From Hippopus hippopus (Eukaryota; Mollusca; Bivalvia; Cardiida; Cardiidae): a DNA stretch of 64,000 nucleotides. Each line of letters opens with the position of its first letter. Within the stretch, counting starts at the first letter, position 1. The translations under genes were made by a program, and so were the position numbers. Where the stretch lies: the NCBI GenBank assembly GCA_946811185.2, contig OX328108.1, positions 39,512,357 through 39,576,356 on the forward strand, given 5' to 3'. Under the pieces are notes generated by a model. That model worked only from the letters and a program-made list of their open reading frames with translations, ran no database searches and was not told the DNA's origin. This document shows, piece by piece, positions 9,959-18,139 of the stretch.

Positions 9959-10273
9959 TTATTCAGTATCAGCATCAGTCGATTCGCTGTCTGACTCACT
10001 CCTTTCAGCGGCGATTTGCGCACGGAAAAGACGGGTCACCTGCTCAGTTTTTGAAATAACATACTGAAAATACATCTCAAGCATGCCCTCAATAATGAGT
10101 TCCTTCATCCGAAGGTTATAACAGAACACCCTGTTATTAGCAAGCTCAGCCCTCTCGTATCGTCTTCTCACTCCAGCTAAGCGTTGTTTAAGTAAGACGA
10201 TTTGCCTCCTTGCTCTTATTAACTTTCGCTCAGCATCCATCCAAGTACCAAGAAGTGGTGGTATCGTAGCCAT
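9959..10273 (-). CDS. 104-aa coiled-coil-like protein of the extra cassette
   Basis: Unknown function. The first ATG after the TATA gives MATIPPLLGTWMDAERKL. A basic helical stretch (RKLIRARRQIVLLKQRLAGV) covers about residues 16-36, a long helix-like middle follows, and the tail is acidic (SDSESTDADTE). There are no Cys pairs, unlike the 78- and 88-aa proteins. It is present only in the left arm. Its promoter carries the shared TATA box and a CRE, and the histone-like hairpin lies 30 bp past the stop. An in-frame upstream extension to 10348 would start inside the promoter and is rejected. Confidence 0.65.
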   Translation of the reverse strand: MATIPPLLGTWMDAERKLIRARRQIVLLKQRLAGVRRRYERAELANNRVFCYNLRMKELIIEGMLEMYFQYVISKTEQVTRLFRAQIAAERSESDSESTDADTE

Positions 10274-10304
10274 TGTGAAAATGAAATGTATGGAAAATAA
10301 ATCG

Positions 10305-10358
10305 CCGAGATTTATAGCTTTACAGGAAGATTGAACTAGTTGACCCATGACGTCATTT
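10305..10358 (-). promoter_or_regulatory. CRE/TATA promoter of the 104-aa gene
   Basis: TGACGTCA at 10348-10355; minus-strand TATAAA at 10311-10316 with TCAATCTTCCTGTAAAGC just upstream. Confidence 0.75.
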
Positions 10359-10588
10359 TCTCCTATGTTTTTTCCCGCATCGGCGTTTCATGCTGTTTTG
10401 GCTCCAAATTAATGTTATCCAATCAGAATCAGCGTTTTATTTCTAATACTAAATGTTTTATTTTTGGCCAACCCTTGGGTTTGTTACATTTTCTTGTTCG
10501 GGGATTTTATTGTTGGCCAATCCGTGGGTTTGTTACATTTTCTTGTTCGGGTTAGAAAAAACTAGAGTTTAACTAACCTATGACTTTT
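10340..10588. repeat. CRE spacer, copy B
   Basis: Direct repeat of 8862-9105. Homologous recombination between A and B would delete the intervening 1.48 kb, and the right arm shows exactly that state. Confidence 0.9.
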
Positions 10589-10674
10589 TTTTTGATTGTG
10601 AATCTTTTGAGTTTTTTGACAATTTTGAGTTTTTGACAATTTGAAGAAAGATAGAACTTTCGTGGTAGATGGGT

Positions 10675-10690
10675 AGCCCTGAAAAGGGCT
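10675..10690 (-). terminator. Histone-like 3' stem-loop of the 88-aa gene, left
   Basis: AGCCCTTTTCAGGGCT on the minus strand, about 35 bp after the stop codon and followed by ACCCATCTACCACGAAAG. Its right-arm counterpart at 19825-19840 is degraded. Confidence 0.75.
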
Positions 10691-10724
10691 GTTTTGTTTT
10701 TTGGAGGCTGTGTTTTTTCCAGTT

Positions 10725-10991
10725 CTAATGGCAGCACCCGAAATTCGCTTGGCAAATGGGGCATGCTGTAATCTTCCTCCCAAATTCGATATCAACCAAG
10801 ATGATATCCGGTGTTGTCTTTAATAATAGCTGAACTAATCTTTCGCCGAGATCTTTGTATGGTTGTGTTATACGTCGCAGTTGGTTTTGTTCCTCCTCTC
10901 CTACGAGATGAGTGGATAGTTGCAATAACTGCTGTCCGGCATTTAGATACTCTTGGAGAGCCTCACGTAGTTGATGATTTAGCTCTTCCAT
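10725..10991 (-). CDS. 88-aa small arm protein, intact left copy
   Basis: Unknown function. The N-terminal two thirds look helical (MEELNHQLREALQEYLNAGQ...). The C-terminus ACPICQANFGCCH carries a CPxC...CC cluster resembling the CPAC...GGC end of the 78-aa protein, so the two may be distant paralogues. I chose the first ATG; a longer frame to 11018 begins with a non-ATG codon. The promoter has a shared TATA box (minus-strand TATAAA at 11083-11088) but no CRE. The right copy is frameshifted. Confidence 0.7.
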   Translation of the reverse strand: MEELNHQLREALQEYLNAGQQLLQLSTHLVGEEEQNQLRRITQPYKDLGERLVQLLLKTTPDIILVDIEFGRKITACPICQANFGCCH

Positions 10992-11070
10992 ATTGATATT
11001 GCTTCCGAATATTGACACTGCTTTCGAAGTGATCGTTAGCTGAGAATCAAGTAATGGTGATTGTATGAAA

Positions 11071-11130
11071 ATAACGCGGGGCTTTATACGTTTAAGGAGG
11101 ATTGAAATTTTTTAAAGAGCTCGGACCTGG
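11071..11130 (-). promoter_or_regulatory. Core promoter of the left 88-aa gene (no CRE)
   Basis: Minus strand: TTTCAATCCTCCTTAAACG, then TATAAAGCCCCGCGTTATTT. The upstream sequence differs from the CRE class and has TTTAAA and GAGCTCGG boxes, also seen at 19381-19400. Confidence 0.7.
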
Positions 11131-11259
11131 CAGAAAGCACACACATTTTTTCCATGCTACGTTTCATGCTAATATAGCAAAAAAAGTTATGAGACGTTGT
11201 ATGGAAAAATGTAGACAGAACAAGTCTTTTGGGGAAAAACAGAATGAAGAACTCTATTG

Positions 11260-11640
11260 TTTTTGAACTTTTATTTATTGAACTTTTATTTACTGAACAG
11301 AACTAAACATTGAAACATTTTTTTGCAATGCATCATAAAAAAATTTCTTGACAATGAAAAAATTTCTTGACAATGAAAAAAATCACAATGAAACATTTTT
11401 TTTGCATTGCATCATAAAAAAAATTTCTTGACAATGAAAAAAAATCACAAGGAAACATTTTTACAATACAGCATAAAAAACATTTTCTTAACAATGAAAT
11501 ATTTTTTCACAATGAATTATTCACAATGAATTAATCGCAATGAATTAATCACAATGAATTATTTTTTCGCAAGGAATTATTTACAATGAATTATTCGCAA
11601 AACATTATATAACAAATTTTTATAATGCAAATTCGCAAAT
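11260..11640 (-). repeat. AT-rich 3'-UTR block with AATAAA signals, left
   Basis: Minus-strand AATAAA copies occur in rc of ACTTTTATTTATTGAACTTTTATTT (11268-11294), beyond the 218-aa gene. The preceding sequence is a short-unit array of TTTCTTGACAATGAAA and CACAATGAATTATT. The mirror copy at 18960-19230 follows the 220-aa gene. Confidence 0.7.
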
Positions 11641-12276
11641 ACCACGAGTTTCATATTTGTTTTCATATTCCGTAATGTCTTTATGCAATTGGTCATACCC
11701 CAAAAACATTGTATACTCACTGTCCATATCGTCGAAATCTCGTAGTCCTATGAATGGAGCAACATGTCTATAAGTGTCTTTTGTTGAAAGAGCTGAATTC
11801 ACTACTTCTTCTGTAACATCTCTATCAAATAGAATATACCCTGACATGGTTTCCATTGTTTCTCCGTAGGAATCATGAACAAATCCTTTTTTGTAGCGTA
11901 AGTAAAAGTCAAATAGAACTGATTTCATTTTCACAACGTTAAGAAAACTTTCTTCTGTTGTTCCTATGATAAAAAATGTCCATCGACTTGTGGATCGAAA
12001 CAGCTTACTAATAACATTGTCTTTCATACAGCTATCTGCTAAATAAGTCTTGAGAATGAGACCCAACCCCGAATCGTCCATCATCATCGCAATAAAGTTG
12101 ATTATAGCATACACTTTGTAGGACTTTTCTCCTTTTGCAATCCACTTAAACAATTTTCCGATCCAAATTTTCACACAGAAAAATTTAATGTTAAGCTGTG
12201 TTCGTTCATCAAGCGTATGCTGTCGAACAAATTCTCCATAAATTTTTTCACGTAGTTCTATTGGTAACGGCAACAT
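11620..12276 (-). CDS. 218-aa protein of unknown function
   Basis: Not recognised. The start MLPLPIELREKIYGEF is the first ATG after the polymerase stop; the frame extends upstream to 12342 without a convincing start. The protein looks globular and mixed, with aromatic-rich patches (KIWIGKLFKWIAKG, SRWTFFIIGTTEES) and a C-terminal YENKYETRGICEFAL. It lies 83 bp after the polymerase frame on the same strand, so it may be co-transcribed or have its own start. Its last ~17 codons lie in the inverted repeat, so a copy of this C-terminal end exists at the inner edge of the right arm. AATAAA signals lie downstream near 11270-11294. Confidence 0.7.
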   Translation of the reverse strand: MLPLPIELREKIYGEFVRQHTLDERTQLNIKFFCVKIWIGKLFKWIAKGEKSYKVYAIINFIAMMMDDSGLGLILKTYLADSCMKDNVISKLFRSTSRWTFFIIGTTEESFLNVVKMKSVLFDFYLRYKKGFVHDSYGETMETMSGYILFDRDVTEEVVNSALSTKDTYRHVAPFIGLRDFDDMDSEYTMFLGYDQLHKDITEYENKYETRGICEFAL

Positions 12277-12359
12277 GATTGTTATTTTTTTTGACCAACG
12301 GCTAATATTTTTTCCCCGACTTACTTCGACTGATTGGTACACACCAATGTGATATGAAA

Positions 12360-13565
12360 TTATTTTCTCAAACTTTTATAACCGTAGGGTACAGTATCAG
12401 TACCATTTACAATAACTCTCTTGGTGTATACAGAGCGAAACGTTTTTGTTTGTGGTTCACTGGTAACCGTTCTATCTCTGTGTCTTTTAATTCTACAATC
12501 ATACTGAATTTTGATTTCTATTGTGCGATCCAAAGCACATTTCGAATATGTATCGAAATTTACCACCTGTTTTGTATTGTAATCCAGAGTAATCCCCCTT
12601 ACTTTACATTTGCTTATCTCTTTTCCATCTTTTGTTTTCATTTTGTAAGCATAATTCTTAGGTCCAAGTCCTCTGAATTGACAAGCAGGCTCTTCATCAG
12701 TCCATTTTCCTAACCGGCTGTTAATAATAGGGGGATTCCATAATTCAGGGTCGTGAATGTACATACAACTATCTGTATCGAAATACAGAACTCTATCTTT
12801 TAACTTTTCAAGAACGCTGTACAATTCCAATCTTGCATAAGCTGTTACGTAAGAACCTACTACCACATTGGCTGTAGCGTGGGTGTCAATATGCTCCAAC
12901 TTTGATTCATAGTTAACCAAGATGAATGAACAGTCCTCGTCAAAGATTTCTACATGCTTTACAATGAAATTGGGATTGGTGACTAATTCGAAATATTTAG
13001 ACGGATCACTGATGTATTCCGTCTGGGTCATTTTTTCACGCTGTGCTAATTTCCCCCAAAGGCAGTTCAACATAATCTTAGCAAATGATCTTCTCCCAGG
13101 ATTTCTTTGAATACAACTTGGATCAAGACGAACACCTTCTACCTTCTCATATTCACAAACGAACTGATCTTTTTCTGAGTCTGATTGGCAACAATCTGGA
13201 TAACCACTGGCTTCTTGCTTAATTTTCAAGAAATTGTCCACATAATGTTTAAAGAACTGATCTGACACAGAATTGAAATGCCAAATTTCATACACTTGCA
13301 ATGATCGATAACCGCAGTCAAGAGCCTTGAATAATTCAAAAGTAACCCAAGTTCCGACCAAAGCCCTCTCTTCTTTACCATGTCTACAAATGTTTGAGCT
13401 TTCTTCTGCACATTTCATACAGAGGGGAAACATCATTTTGTTGTTACAGTGAACTGGAAGAACGGGGTGAAACAAATCAGTTGGAGGTAAAACTTTACAC
13501 GTGATTAATCCCTCATATTGGCGAATATTGTTCATGTCAATATTCTCAGCAGACAAAATTTTTGG
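12360..13565 (-). CDS. DNA polymerase B, C-terminal part (palm motifs B and C, thumb)
   Basis: Open frame in phase with the frame above it, separated only by a TAG codon at 13566-13568. Motif B is AKIMLNCLWGKL (Asn at combined residue 1112). Motif C is VLYFDTDS (catalytic Asp pair at 1208 and 1210). A KVRG motif follows in the thumb region. It begins just after the motif A SLYP region, so without readthrough or another messenger this part lacks a start and cannot act alone. The rest of the frame shows no other lesion, which points to a young stop or to recoding. The role would be protein-primed replication of the linear element DNA. Confidence 0.9.
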   Translation of the reverse strand, partial: PKILSAENIDMNNIRQYEGLITCKVLPPTDLFHPVLPVHCNNKMMFPLCMKCAEESSNICRHGKEERALVGTWVTFELFKALDCGYRSLQVYEIWHFNSVSDQFFKHYVDNFLKIKQEASGYPDCCQSDSEKDQFVCEYEKVEGVRLDPSCIQRNPGRRSFAKIMLNCLWGKLAQREKMTQTEYISDPSKYFELVTNPNFIVKHVEIFDEDCSFILVNYESKLEHIDTHATANVVVGSYVTAYARLELYSVLEKLKDRVLYFDTDSCMYIHDPELWNPPIINSRLGKWTDEEPACQFRGLGPKNYAYKMKTKDGKEISKCKVRGITLDYNTKQVVNFDTYSKCALDRTIEIKIQYDCRIKRHRDRTVTSEPQTKTFRSVYTKRVIVNGTDTVPYGYKSLRK

Positions 13566-13568
13566 CTA
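13566..13568 (-). other. In-frame TAG interrupting the polymerase
   Basis: The reading frame is identical on both sides. The stop sits 16 codons after the motif A aspartate, so exonuclease and motif A are separated from motifs B and C. It could be an inactivating mutation, a readthrough site or an assembly error. Confidence 0.9.
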
Positions 13569-16400
13569 ACCTACAGGGTAGGATTTGTGTTTACAAACAT
13601 AAGGGTATAGAGAACAGATATCGATGTACTTGATTTCCTTTTTGCTTTTTTCATCAACATCATATCCAATTTTTATTGCATTACATCTTCCCCCGGACAA
13701 ACCATCCCTCGGATCGATAGGGTCCAAATGTGGATATAACTTTTCAATGAGTTTTTTGTACTCTTTATCCTTCATCTTAGCATCAAATTCGTGTTCCCAA
13801 ATGTACACTACATTATATCCCATTTCTCCGATATCTGCTATACGTTCAAAAGTATGTTCGTACAATTCAGACATGGGTTTTCCATTAATAGGATTGATCT
13901 GTTTTCGATCTGTATAGCATACAGGACAACCATGATACAAATCCCCAAGAAATTCATAAACAGTGTTTGATTGACGGTGAAAACCATCTACACTATATTT
14001 CCCGATTTGAGCTTCACCACCATTTTTTGCATGCTGAATATTAATACCTTTTTCCTGAGCAACGCTTTGAATCCATCGTATCGCTTTCATAGAAAAGCGA
14101 CGTCTGGATGAGTCTTTACTTGAAATGATAGCTATTTGATTTTCTGGTAAATATTTGCTTCGCCACACCTTGTTACAGGCATCTGCGATGGTAATCGCCT
14201 CTAAAAATGGACAAATACCACCCTGTTCGATAAACAGCTTTCTGAATTCAGCACATCCTCGTCTGAGGATATCAACATCTGACCTACAGTACATTTCCAT
14301 CTCCTTCTGAAAATTGAATTCCTCACCATTTTGAACTTTGTCATTATACCAAACTATAAATTTTGACCTAGCCTCTTCAGACATTGAGTCGGGTTTGTAA
14401 TAAGACATATCCAAGTAGGGGCCGATGTAACTCCAAAATTCATCTGTATTCGCCCAGTGAGGAAAGTAACCTTTTTTCATTTCTTGAAGGCCAAAGGTGG
14501 ATGGAAATTTTGCCAAACCAAAACTCATGAAATTGAAAGAATCGATCAGACGTACACCGTTCAGTTCTAACTTCATAATATTGTTTCCATTCATGATCAC
14601 TTTTGGAAGTTTTAACCCAACTTTGACAATATAGTCAAGAATGAACTGACCGTCATAGCCTTTGAAATTATGGGCAATAGCCGTAACCCCTTTATGATGC
14701 TTTGAAAAGAGCCAGTTGCAAAATTGACTCAAAGTTTCTTCACCTTGAAAAATAACTTCCCTACCCTCTTCAAATTCACTGCATGTAGAACAATGAAAAT
14801 CAAGTGATTTATCGATACATACATCACACGCTCTGTGTGCGATACAATAATTCGGGATGTGTACGCCTGTGTCTTGTTTGCATTCAAAATCAAAGAAAAT
14901 AAACTGTGGTTTTTTGACTACAGAAGAACTCGTCTCATCATCACTGTCATGGTTCAACTTACTTTGGTAAGGTTGAATATAGCATTGATGAGAAAAGTTA
15001 ACAATTCTCTTACAGATATGACATCTTTTCTTTCCATTGCAAACATGATTTTTCTTTCTGACATGATATTGTGCACCGCATTTCGAGCAGAGTTTCACTA
15101 ATTCACAAATGGATTTCTTTTCTTTACCTTGAACATTTCTGTGATTTTCAAAGCATTCAGCACTAAAAAATCGTCTACTGCAAACACTGCAAGCATATTC
15201 TTTTGATTCTGATGGACATTTTCCTCCGCGATAACAACCTTTGCAGATATTTGAACAAGCATGACTTTCCCGGTGAGAGTAACCCACATCACAGAACTCA
15301 CAATAATATCCACAACTAAGAAAACCTTTGATAGATTTGATGTAGTCATAATGGTTTTGATGAAAGTACAAATGTATGATCTTACTATTGGCTTTCACTT
15401 CTGGATGTTTAAATATTTTTTCCACTTTTGAATGTTGTTGGTGAACTTTAATGACATAGCCTTTTTCATACAAGATTGTTTGAATTTTTTTGTATTCATC
15501 AATTCCTACAGCCTGTGTTGGTGAAACTCCAGCTTCATGTAACAATTTCTTAGCTTCAGTCTTTTGAAGGGCGCATTTTGAACGACGAATACGATCCCAT
15601 TTTCTATTCCATACTTCGGTGTTTTCACGTTCACTGTAGCAAATTCCCACAACAACAGCTCTTGCAAAACATAGTTGGTCATGATTGCCAATTTGAATAA
15701 TAGATTGCTTCTTCTGGGCAAAAAACTTTGAATCTAATTCTGACGATCTATATTTTGGTTTTCCACTACCACTTGGTGGTATTGTATGTGTGATGTCAAA
15801 TGTCATGAATCCATCGTTCAAGACGAAATCTGTATTCGATTGTAAAACTCGTTCAATTTCATTCAGCATAGTTTCACCTTGTAACTGATCTGCAGCTAAA
15901 AAAGGAATATGGATTCCTATTTCCAACGAAGGATGATTGATGGTAATTCTAATCATGTCCGTAGGGTTAGCATTTAACTTTCGAATGATTTCACAGGTAA
16001 CATCGTCAAATAATCCAAGGAGTCTCTGAGGTGTTAATTCTTCAAATTTCTTAAAACTTAGCATCAGCACATGTGATTCTGTTTTAAATTTTCTTGACTT
16101 CTTATTACCCTTTTCTGTTAAATCATATAGACTTTTCATGTCTAAGTTAGAGTTGGTACTTTCATCGTCGCTATCATTTTCTTCTTTCAACGGTTTAGTT
16201 TTTTTCTTTTTTATTGGTGGAAACACCTCATCGTCACTTTCTTCTTTCAAAGGTCTAGTTTTTTTCTTTTTTGTTGGTGGAAACACCTCATCGTCACTTT
16301 CTTCTTTCAATGGTCTAGTTTTTTTCTTTTTTGTTGGTGGAAACACCTCATAGTCACTTTCACTGTCTGAATAGGTTATTATTCTTTTTCTTTTACCCAT
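13566..16400 (-). CDS. Protein-primed family B DNA polymerase, N-terminal part
   Basis: A 944-codon frame starting at MGKRKRIITY (40 codons inside the longest open frame), 55 bp downstream of a minus-strand TATA. Order: three 25-residue Lys/acidic repeats (EVFPPTKKKKTRPLKEE) at about 18-95; an OTU-like segment with HDQLCFARA (Cys244) and NHYDY (His350); a Cys/His-rich zinc cluster at about 360-465; the 3'-5' exonuclease with DFE (504-506), AHNFKGYD (Asn578) and YCRSD (Asp708); YHGCPVC; and motif A DICSLYP (Asp927). It ends at an in-frame TAG at codon 945. Family assignment (DNA_pol_B_2, Polinton/adenovirus type) is firm; the OTU assignment is inference. Confidence 0.93.
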   Translation of the reverse strand: MGKRKRIITYSDSESDYEVFPPTKKKKTRPLKEESDDEVFPPTKKKKTRPLKEESDDEVFPPIKKKKTKPLKEENDSDDESTNSNLDMKSLYDLTEKGNKKSRKFKTESHVLMLSFKKFEELTPQRLLGLFDDVTCEIIRKLNANPTDMIRITINHPSLEIGIHIPFLAADQLQGETMLNEIERVLQSNTDFVLNDGFMTFDITHTIPPSGSGKPKYRSSELDSKFFAQKKQSIIQIGNHDQLCFARAVVVGICYSERENTEVWNRKWDRIRRSKCALQKTEAKKLLHEAGVSPTQAVGIDEYKKIQTILYEKGYVIKVHQQHSKVEKIFKHPEVKANSKIIHLYFHQNHYDYIKSIKGFLSCGYYCEFCDVGYSHRESHACSNICKGCYRGGKCPSESKEYACSVCSRRFFSAECFENHRNVQGKEKKSICELVKLCSKCGAQYHVRKKNHVCNGKKRCHICKRIVNFSHQCYIQPYQSKLNHDSDDETSSSVVKKPQFIFFDFECKQDTGVHIPNYCIAHRACDVCIDKSLDFHCSTCSEFEEGREVIFQGEETLSQFCNWLFSKHHKGVTAIAHNFKGYDGQFILDYIVKVGLKLPKVIMNGNNIMKLELNGVRLIDSFNFMSFGLAKFPSTFGLQEMKKGYFPHWANTDEFWSYIGPYLDMSYYKPDSMSEEARSKFIVWYNDKVQNGEEFNFQKEMEMYCRSDVDILRRGCAEFRKLFIEQGGICPFLEAITIADACNKVWRSKYLPENQIAIISSKDSSRRRFSMKAIRWIQSVAQEKGINIQHAKNGGEAQIGKYSVDGFHRQSNTVYEFLGDLYHGCPVCYTDRKQINPINGKPMSELYEHTFERIADIGEMGYNVVYIWEHEFDAKMKDKEYKKLIEKLYPHLDPIDPRDGLSGGRCNAIKIGYDVDEKSKKEIKYIDICSLYPYVCKHKSYPVG
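16180..16375. repeat. 75-bp tandem repeat within the polymerase N-terminus
   Basis: Three copies encode an alternating acidic/poly-Lys segment of 25 residues. The KKKK clusters could serve as nuclear localisation signals (inference). Confidence 0.85.
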
Positions 16401-16556
16401 CGTTTTAGCTCTGAGTGAAAAGACAATAATGCAGAAGTGAGAAAAAACTAACAATTTATATACCCTCTCAGTTGTAACAGTGTATAAATAAGACGTTAGT
16501 TGTGAAAATCTATTCATTCTCCTACTCGATCTCAGACAGTACAGCTGATAAAAAAT
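16401..16556. promoter_or_regulatory. Divergent promoter between polymerase and CCHC gene
   Basis: Minus-strand TATATAAA at 16455-16462 faces the polymerase. Plus-strand TATAAATA at 16483-16490 faces the CCHC gene. The 156-bp interval is short enough for a shared control region. Neither TATA has the GCCCAGCGTTATTT context of the cassette genes. Confidence 0.7.
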
Positions 16557-17420
16557 ATGAGTGAGTTAAAGCTGCAAAATACATCACCACTTAGAAAGAG
16601 GGTGTATCTGTATGTTAATCCATACACCCACGATTATGAGATCAGCAATATACCATCAAAGTATAATGTTAAACATATCGGAAACTATGTGGGATCATTT
16701 TTATCCCAGCAACATTTAGAAGAAAAAGATGTTTACCGTACTACCAGCTACAGAGTTTTGGATCAAGCGATGATTGACAAACGATATGGTGCGAATGGTG
16801 TGAGAACAAATATTTGTTTCACATGCAACGAAGCAGGACATTGGGCCAAAGAATGTCCAGAAAAAGAAAATCAGCTAGGAACAATTGTTTTTGTCTACGT
16901 GAATCCACACAGTCACGACATTGAGATTTTACCATCGTTTTACAACGTTGATGGTCTCAAAGATATAAAATTCGTCGGAACACTAAATTCATTCTGTAGT
17001 GAAAATACATGGAAAAAAAGTTCACCACAAGCTACATCCTCATCGGATGAAACTCAGATCGTAGACATGCAGAGCGATACAGCGGCTAACAGCGATTCAG
17101 AAATCTGCAAAATAACAGATGATTTAGAGACATCACGAAAAAATCTAAGAAATCAACAAACTTTGGATCTAAGAAAACAACAAACTTTGGATCTAAAAAA
17201 CGAATTTTCTGCAGAACCGGGTTGCTCGTACGGGAAGGAAAAACAGCAAAACATCGAAAAGAAGAAAAAACGAGTAACAAAGAACTATTTCTTTTACAAA
17301 TCAACAAAACATGAGGACAAAATCTGTCCAGATGTGGAATTAAAAACCAACGATAGGAAAAGAAAACGTAAAACCAAATGTGAATCTGACATCTCAAAGA
17401 AAAAAGAAAAAACATACTGA
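16557..17420 (+). CDS. 287-aa CCHC zinc-knuckle protein with duplicated domain
   Basis: A retroviral-type zinc knuckle, CFTCNEAGHWAKEC (C87, C90, H95, C100), suggests single-strand nucleic acid binding. It lies between two copies of a ~40-residue motif: VYLYVNPYTHDYEI near residue 18 and VFVYVNPHSHDIEI near 112. Each is followed by a Y.NV..I..VG segment, so there was an internal duplication. The C-terminal third is Ser/Asp-rich, then strongly basic (DRKRKRKTKCESDISKKKEK). Transcription is divergent from the polymerase, with AATAAA at 17567-17572. A possible role is a DNA- or RNA-binding replication or packaging protein; this is inference. It is not a gag gene: no other retroelement parts are present. 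Confidence 0.75.
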   Translation: MSELKLQNTSPLRKRVYLYVNPYTHDYEISNIPSKYNVKHIGNYVGSFLSQQHLEEKDVYRTTSYRVLDQAMIDKRYGANGVRTNICFTCNEAGHWAKECPEKENQLGTIVFVYVNPHSHDIEILPSFYNVDGLKDIKFVGTLNSFCSENTWKKSSPQATSSSDETQIVDMQSDTAANSDSEICKITDDLETSRKNLRNQQTLDLRKQQTLDLKNEFSAEPGCSYGKEKQQNIEKKKKRVTKNYFFYKSTKHEDKICPDVELKTNDRKRKRKTKCESDISKKKEKTY

Positions 17421-17566
17421 GTGAAAAAAAGATTTCAATACAATATTGAATATAAACAAAAAAGACTGACTTGATTTTTTTCATTCATTTTTGTCTTTAC
17501 AGTTCATTCATTTTTGTCTTTACAGTTCATGATTTGATTTTTTCATTGTACATAAGTTCTTTTTGA

Positions 17567-17572
17567 AATAAA
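17567..17572 (+). terminator. AATAAA signal of the CCHC gene
   Basis: Lies 147 bp after the stop codon in a T-rich region with two copies of TTCATTTTTGTCTTTACAGT. No histone-like hairpin is present on this strand. Confidence 0.6.
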
Positions 17573-17677
17573 AAATATAAAATAATTACTTCTTACTTTT
17601 GACTTTTTTCTAGTTATGACTGTAAGTCTTTTTACTTTTGACAATTTGAGAAGAAAGATCTTTCGTGCTAAATGGTT

Positions 17678-17694
17678 AGCCCTGAAAATGGGGT
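17678..17694 (-). terminator. Degraded histone-like stem-loop of the 68-aa gene
   Basis: The minus strand reads CCCCATTTTCAGGGCT then AACCATTTAGCACGAAAG. The 3' half and downstream box match the family, but the 5' arm has an extra base, so pairing is imperfect. Confidence 0.55.
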
Positions 17695-17727
17695 TTTTTT
17701 TGAAGGATCTCACATTGACATCCAGCT

Positions 17728-17934
17728 CTACGATTCTTTCGCCTGATCCACTGGGATGATTTCACATCCACAGTGTTCGCAGCAAATCGTCGAACCTTCA
17801 TTATCATCATAAAATCCTTCATCTGTATCTGGACAGTTATGCTTCTGGCCAAGATACTCGAGTATGGAAAAACATTTCCCACACTCTATCAGACATCTGT
17901 TTGCACAGTGAGGGCATACAAGAATTCGAACCAT
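17728..17934 (-). CDS. 68-aa Cys-rich zinc-ribbon-like protein
   Basis: Starts MVRILVCPHCANRC. Cys pairs are CPHC, CGKC and a CCEHCGC cluster with an intervening HNC, enough for two zinc sites, and the middle is acidic (DTDEGFYDDNEG). No family is recognised beyond zinc-ribbon-like spacing. It is a cassette gene in the unique centre: the CRE/TATA promoter lies upstream and a degraded histone-like hairpin 34 bp past the stop. It converges on the CCHC gene. Confidence 0.65.
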   Translation of the reverse strand: MVRILVCPHCANRCLIECGKCFSILEYLGQKHNCPDTDEGFYDDNEGSTICCEHCGCEIIPVDQAKES

Positions 17935-17967
17935 TCTGGAACAAATATGATTTTATGTAAAATATCA

Positions 17968-18020
17968 CTGGGCTTTATAGCTTTACAGGAGGATTGAACT
18001 AGATGACTCATGACGTCATT
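17968..18020 (-). promoter_or_regulatory. CRE/TATA promoter of the 68-aa gene
   Basis: TGACGTCA at 18011-18018, with an overlapping AP-1-type TGACTCA at 18004-18010. Minus-strand TATAAA lies at 17974-17979 in the GCTATAAAGCCCAGTG context, preceded by TTCAATCCTCCTGTAAAG. Confidence 0.75.
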
Positions 18021-18139
18021 TTCTCCTATGTTTTTCTCGCGTTGGCGTTTCATTAACATTGTGCAATCAAATCGACGGTTATATCGGTGTTTTTTACCAC
18101 TCCTAATTCGGTGTCACACAGTACAATACCGGTGTTTTC

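Larger units (their letters stand above)
7035..11671 (+). repeat. Left terminal inverted repeat
   Basis: Reverse complement of the right arm 18935-22175, apart from an extra ~1.5-kb cassette (roughly 9105-10590) found only here. Order inward: terminal palindrome, 65-bp-type array, 148-bp hairpin repeats, 78-aa gene, CRE spacer copy A, spacer, second array, hairpin, 104-aa gene, CRE spacer copy B, hairpin, 88-aa gene, AT-rich 3'-UTR block, and the last codons of the 218-aa gene. Confidence 0.9.

Noticed and set aside
9959..10348. Longer start (129 codons) for the 104-aa gene
   Set aside because: It would begin at the CRE and include the TATA box in the coding sequence.
16557..17420. A retroviral gag gene, from its CCHC knuckle
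   Set aside because: No protease, reverse transcriptase, integrase or LTRs nearby; the surrounding element is a DNA-polymerase type.
17676..17882. A second 68-codon frame overlapping the zinc-ribbon-like gene
   Set aside because: It lacks the ordered Cys pairs and does not start near the mapped TATA; the frame at 17728-17934 is the better candidate.
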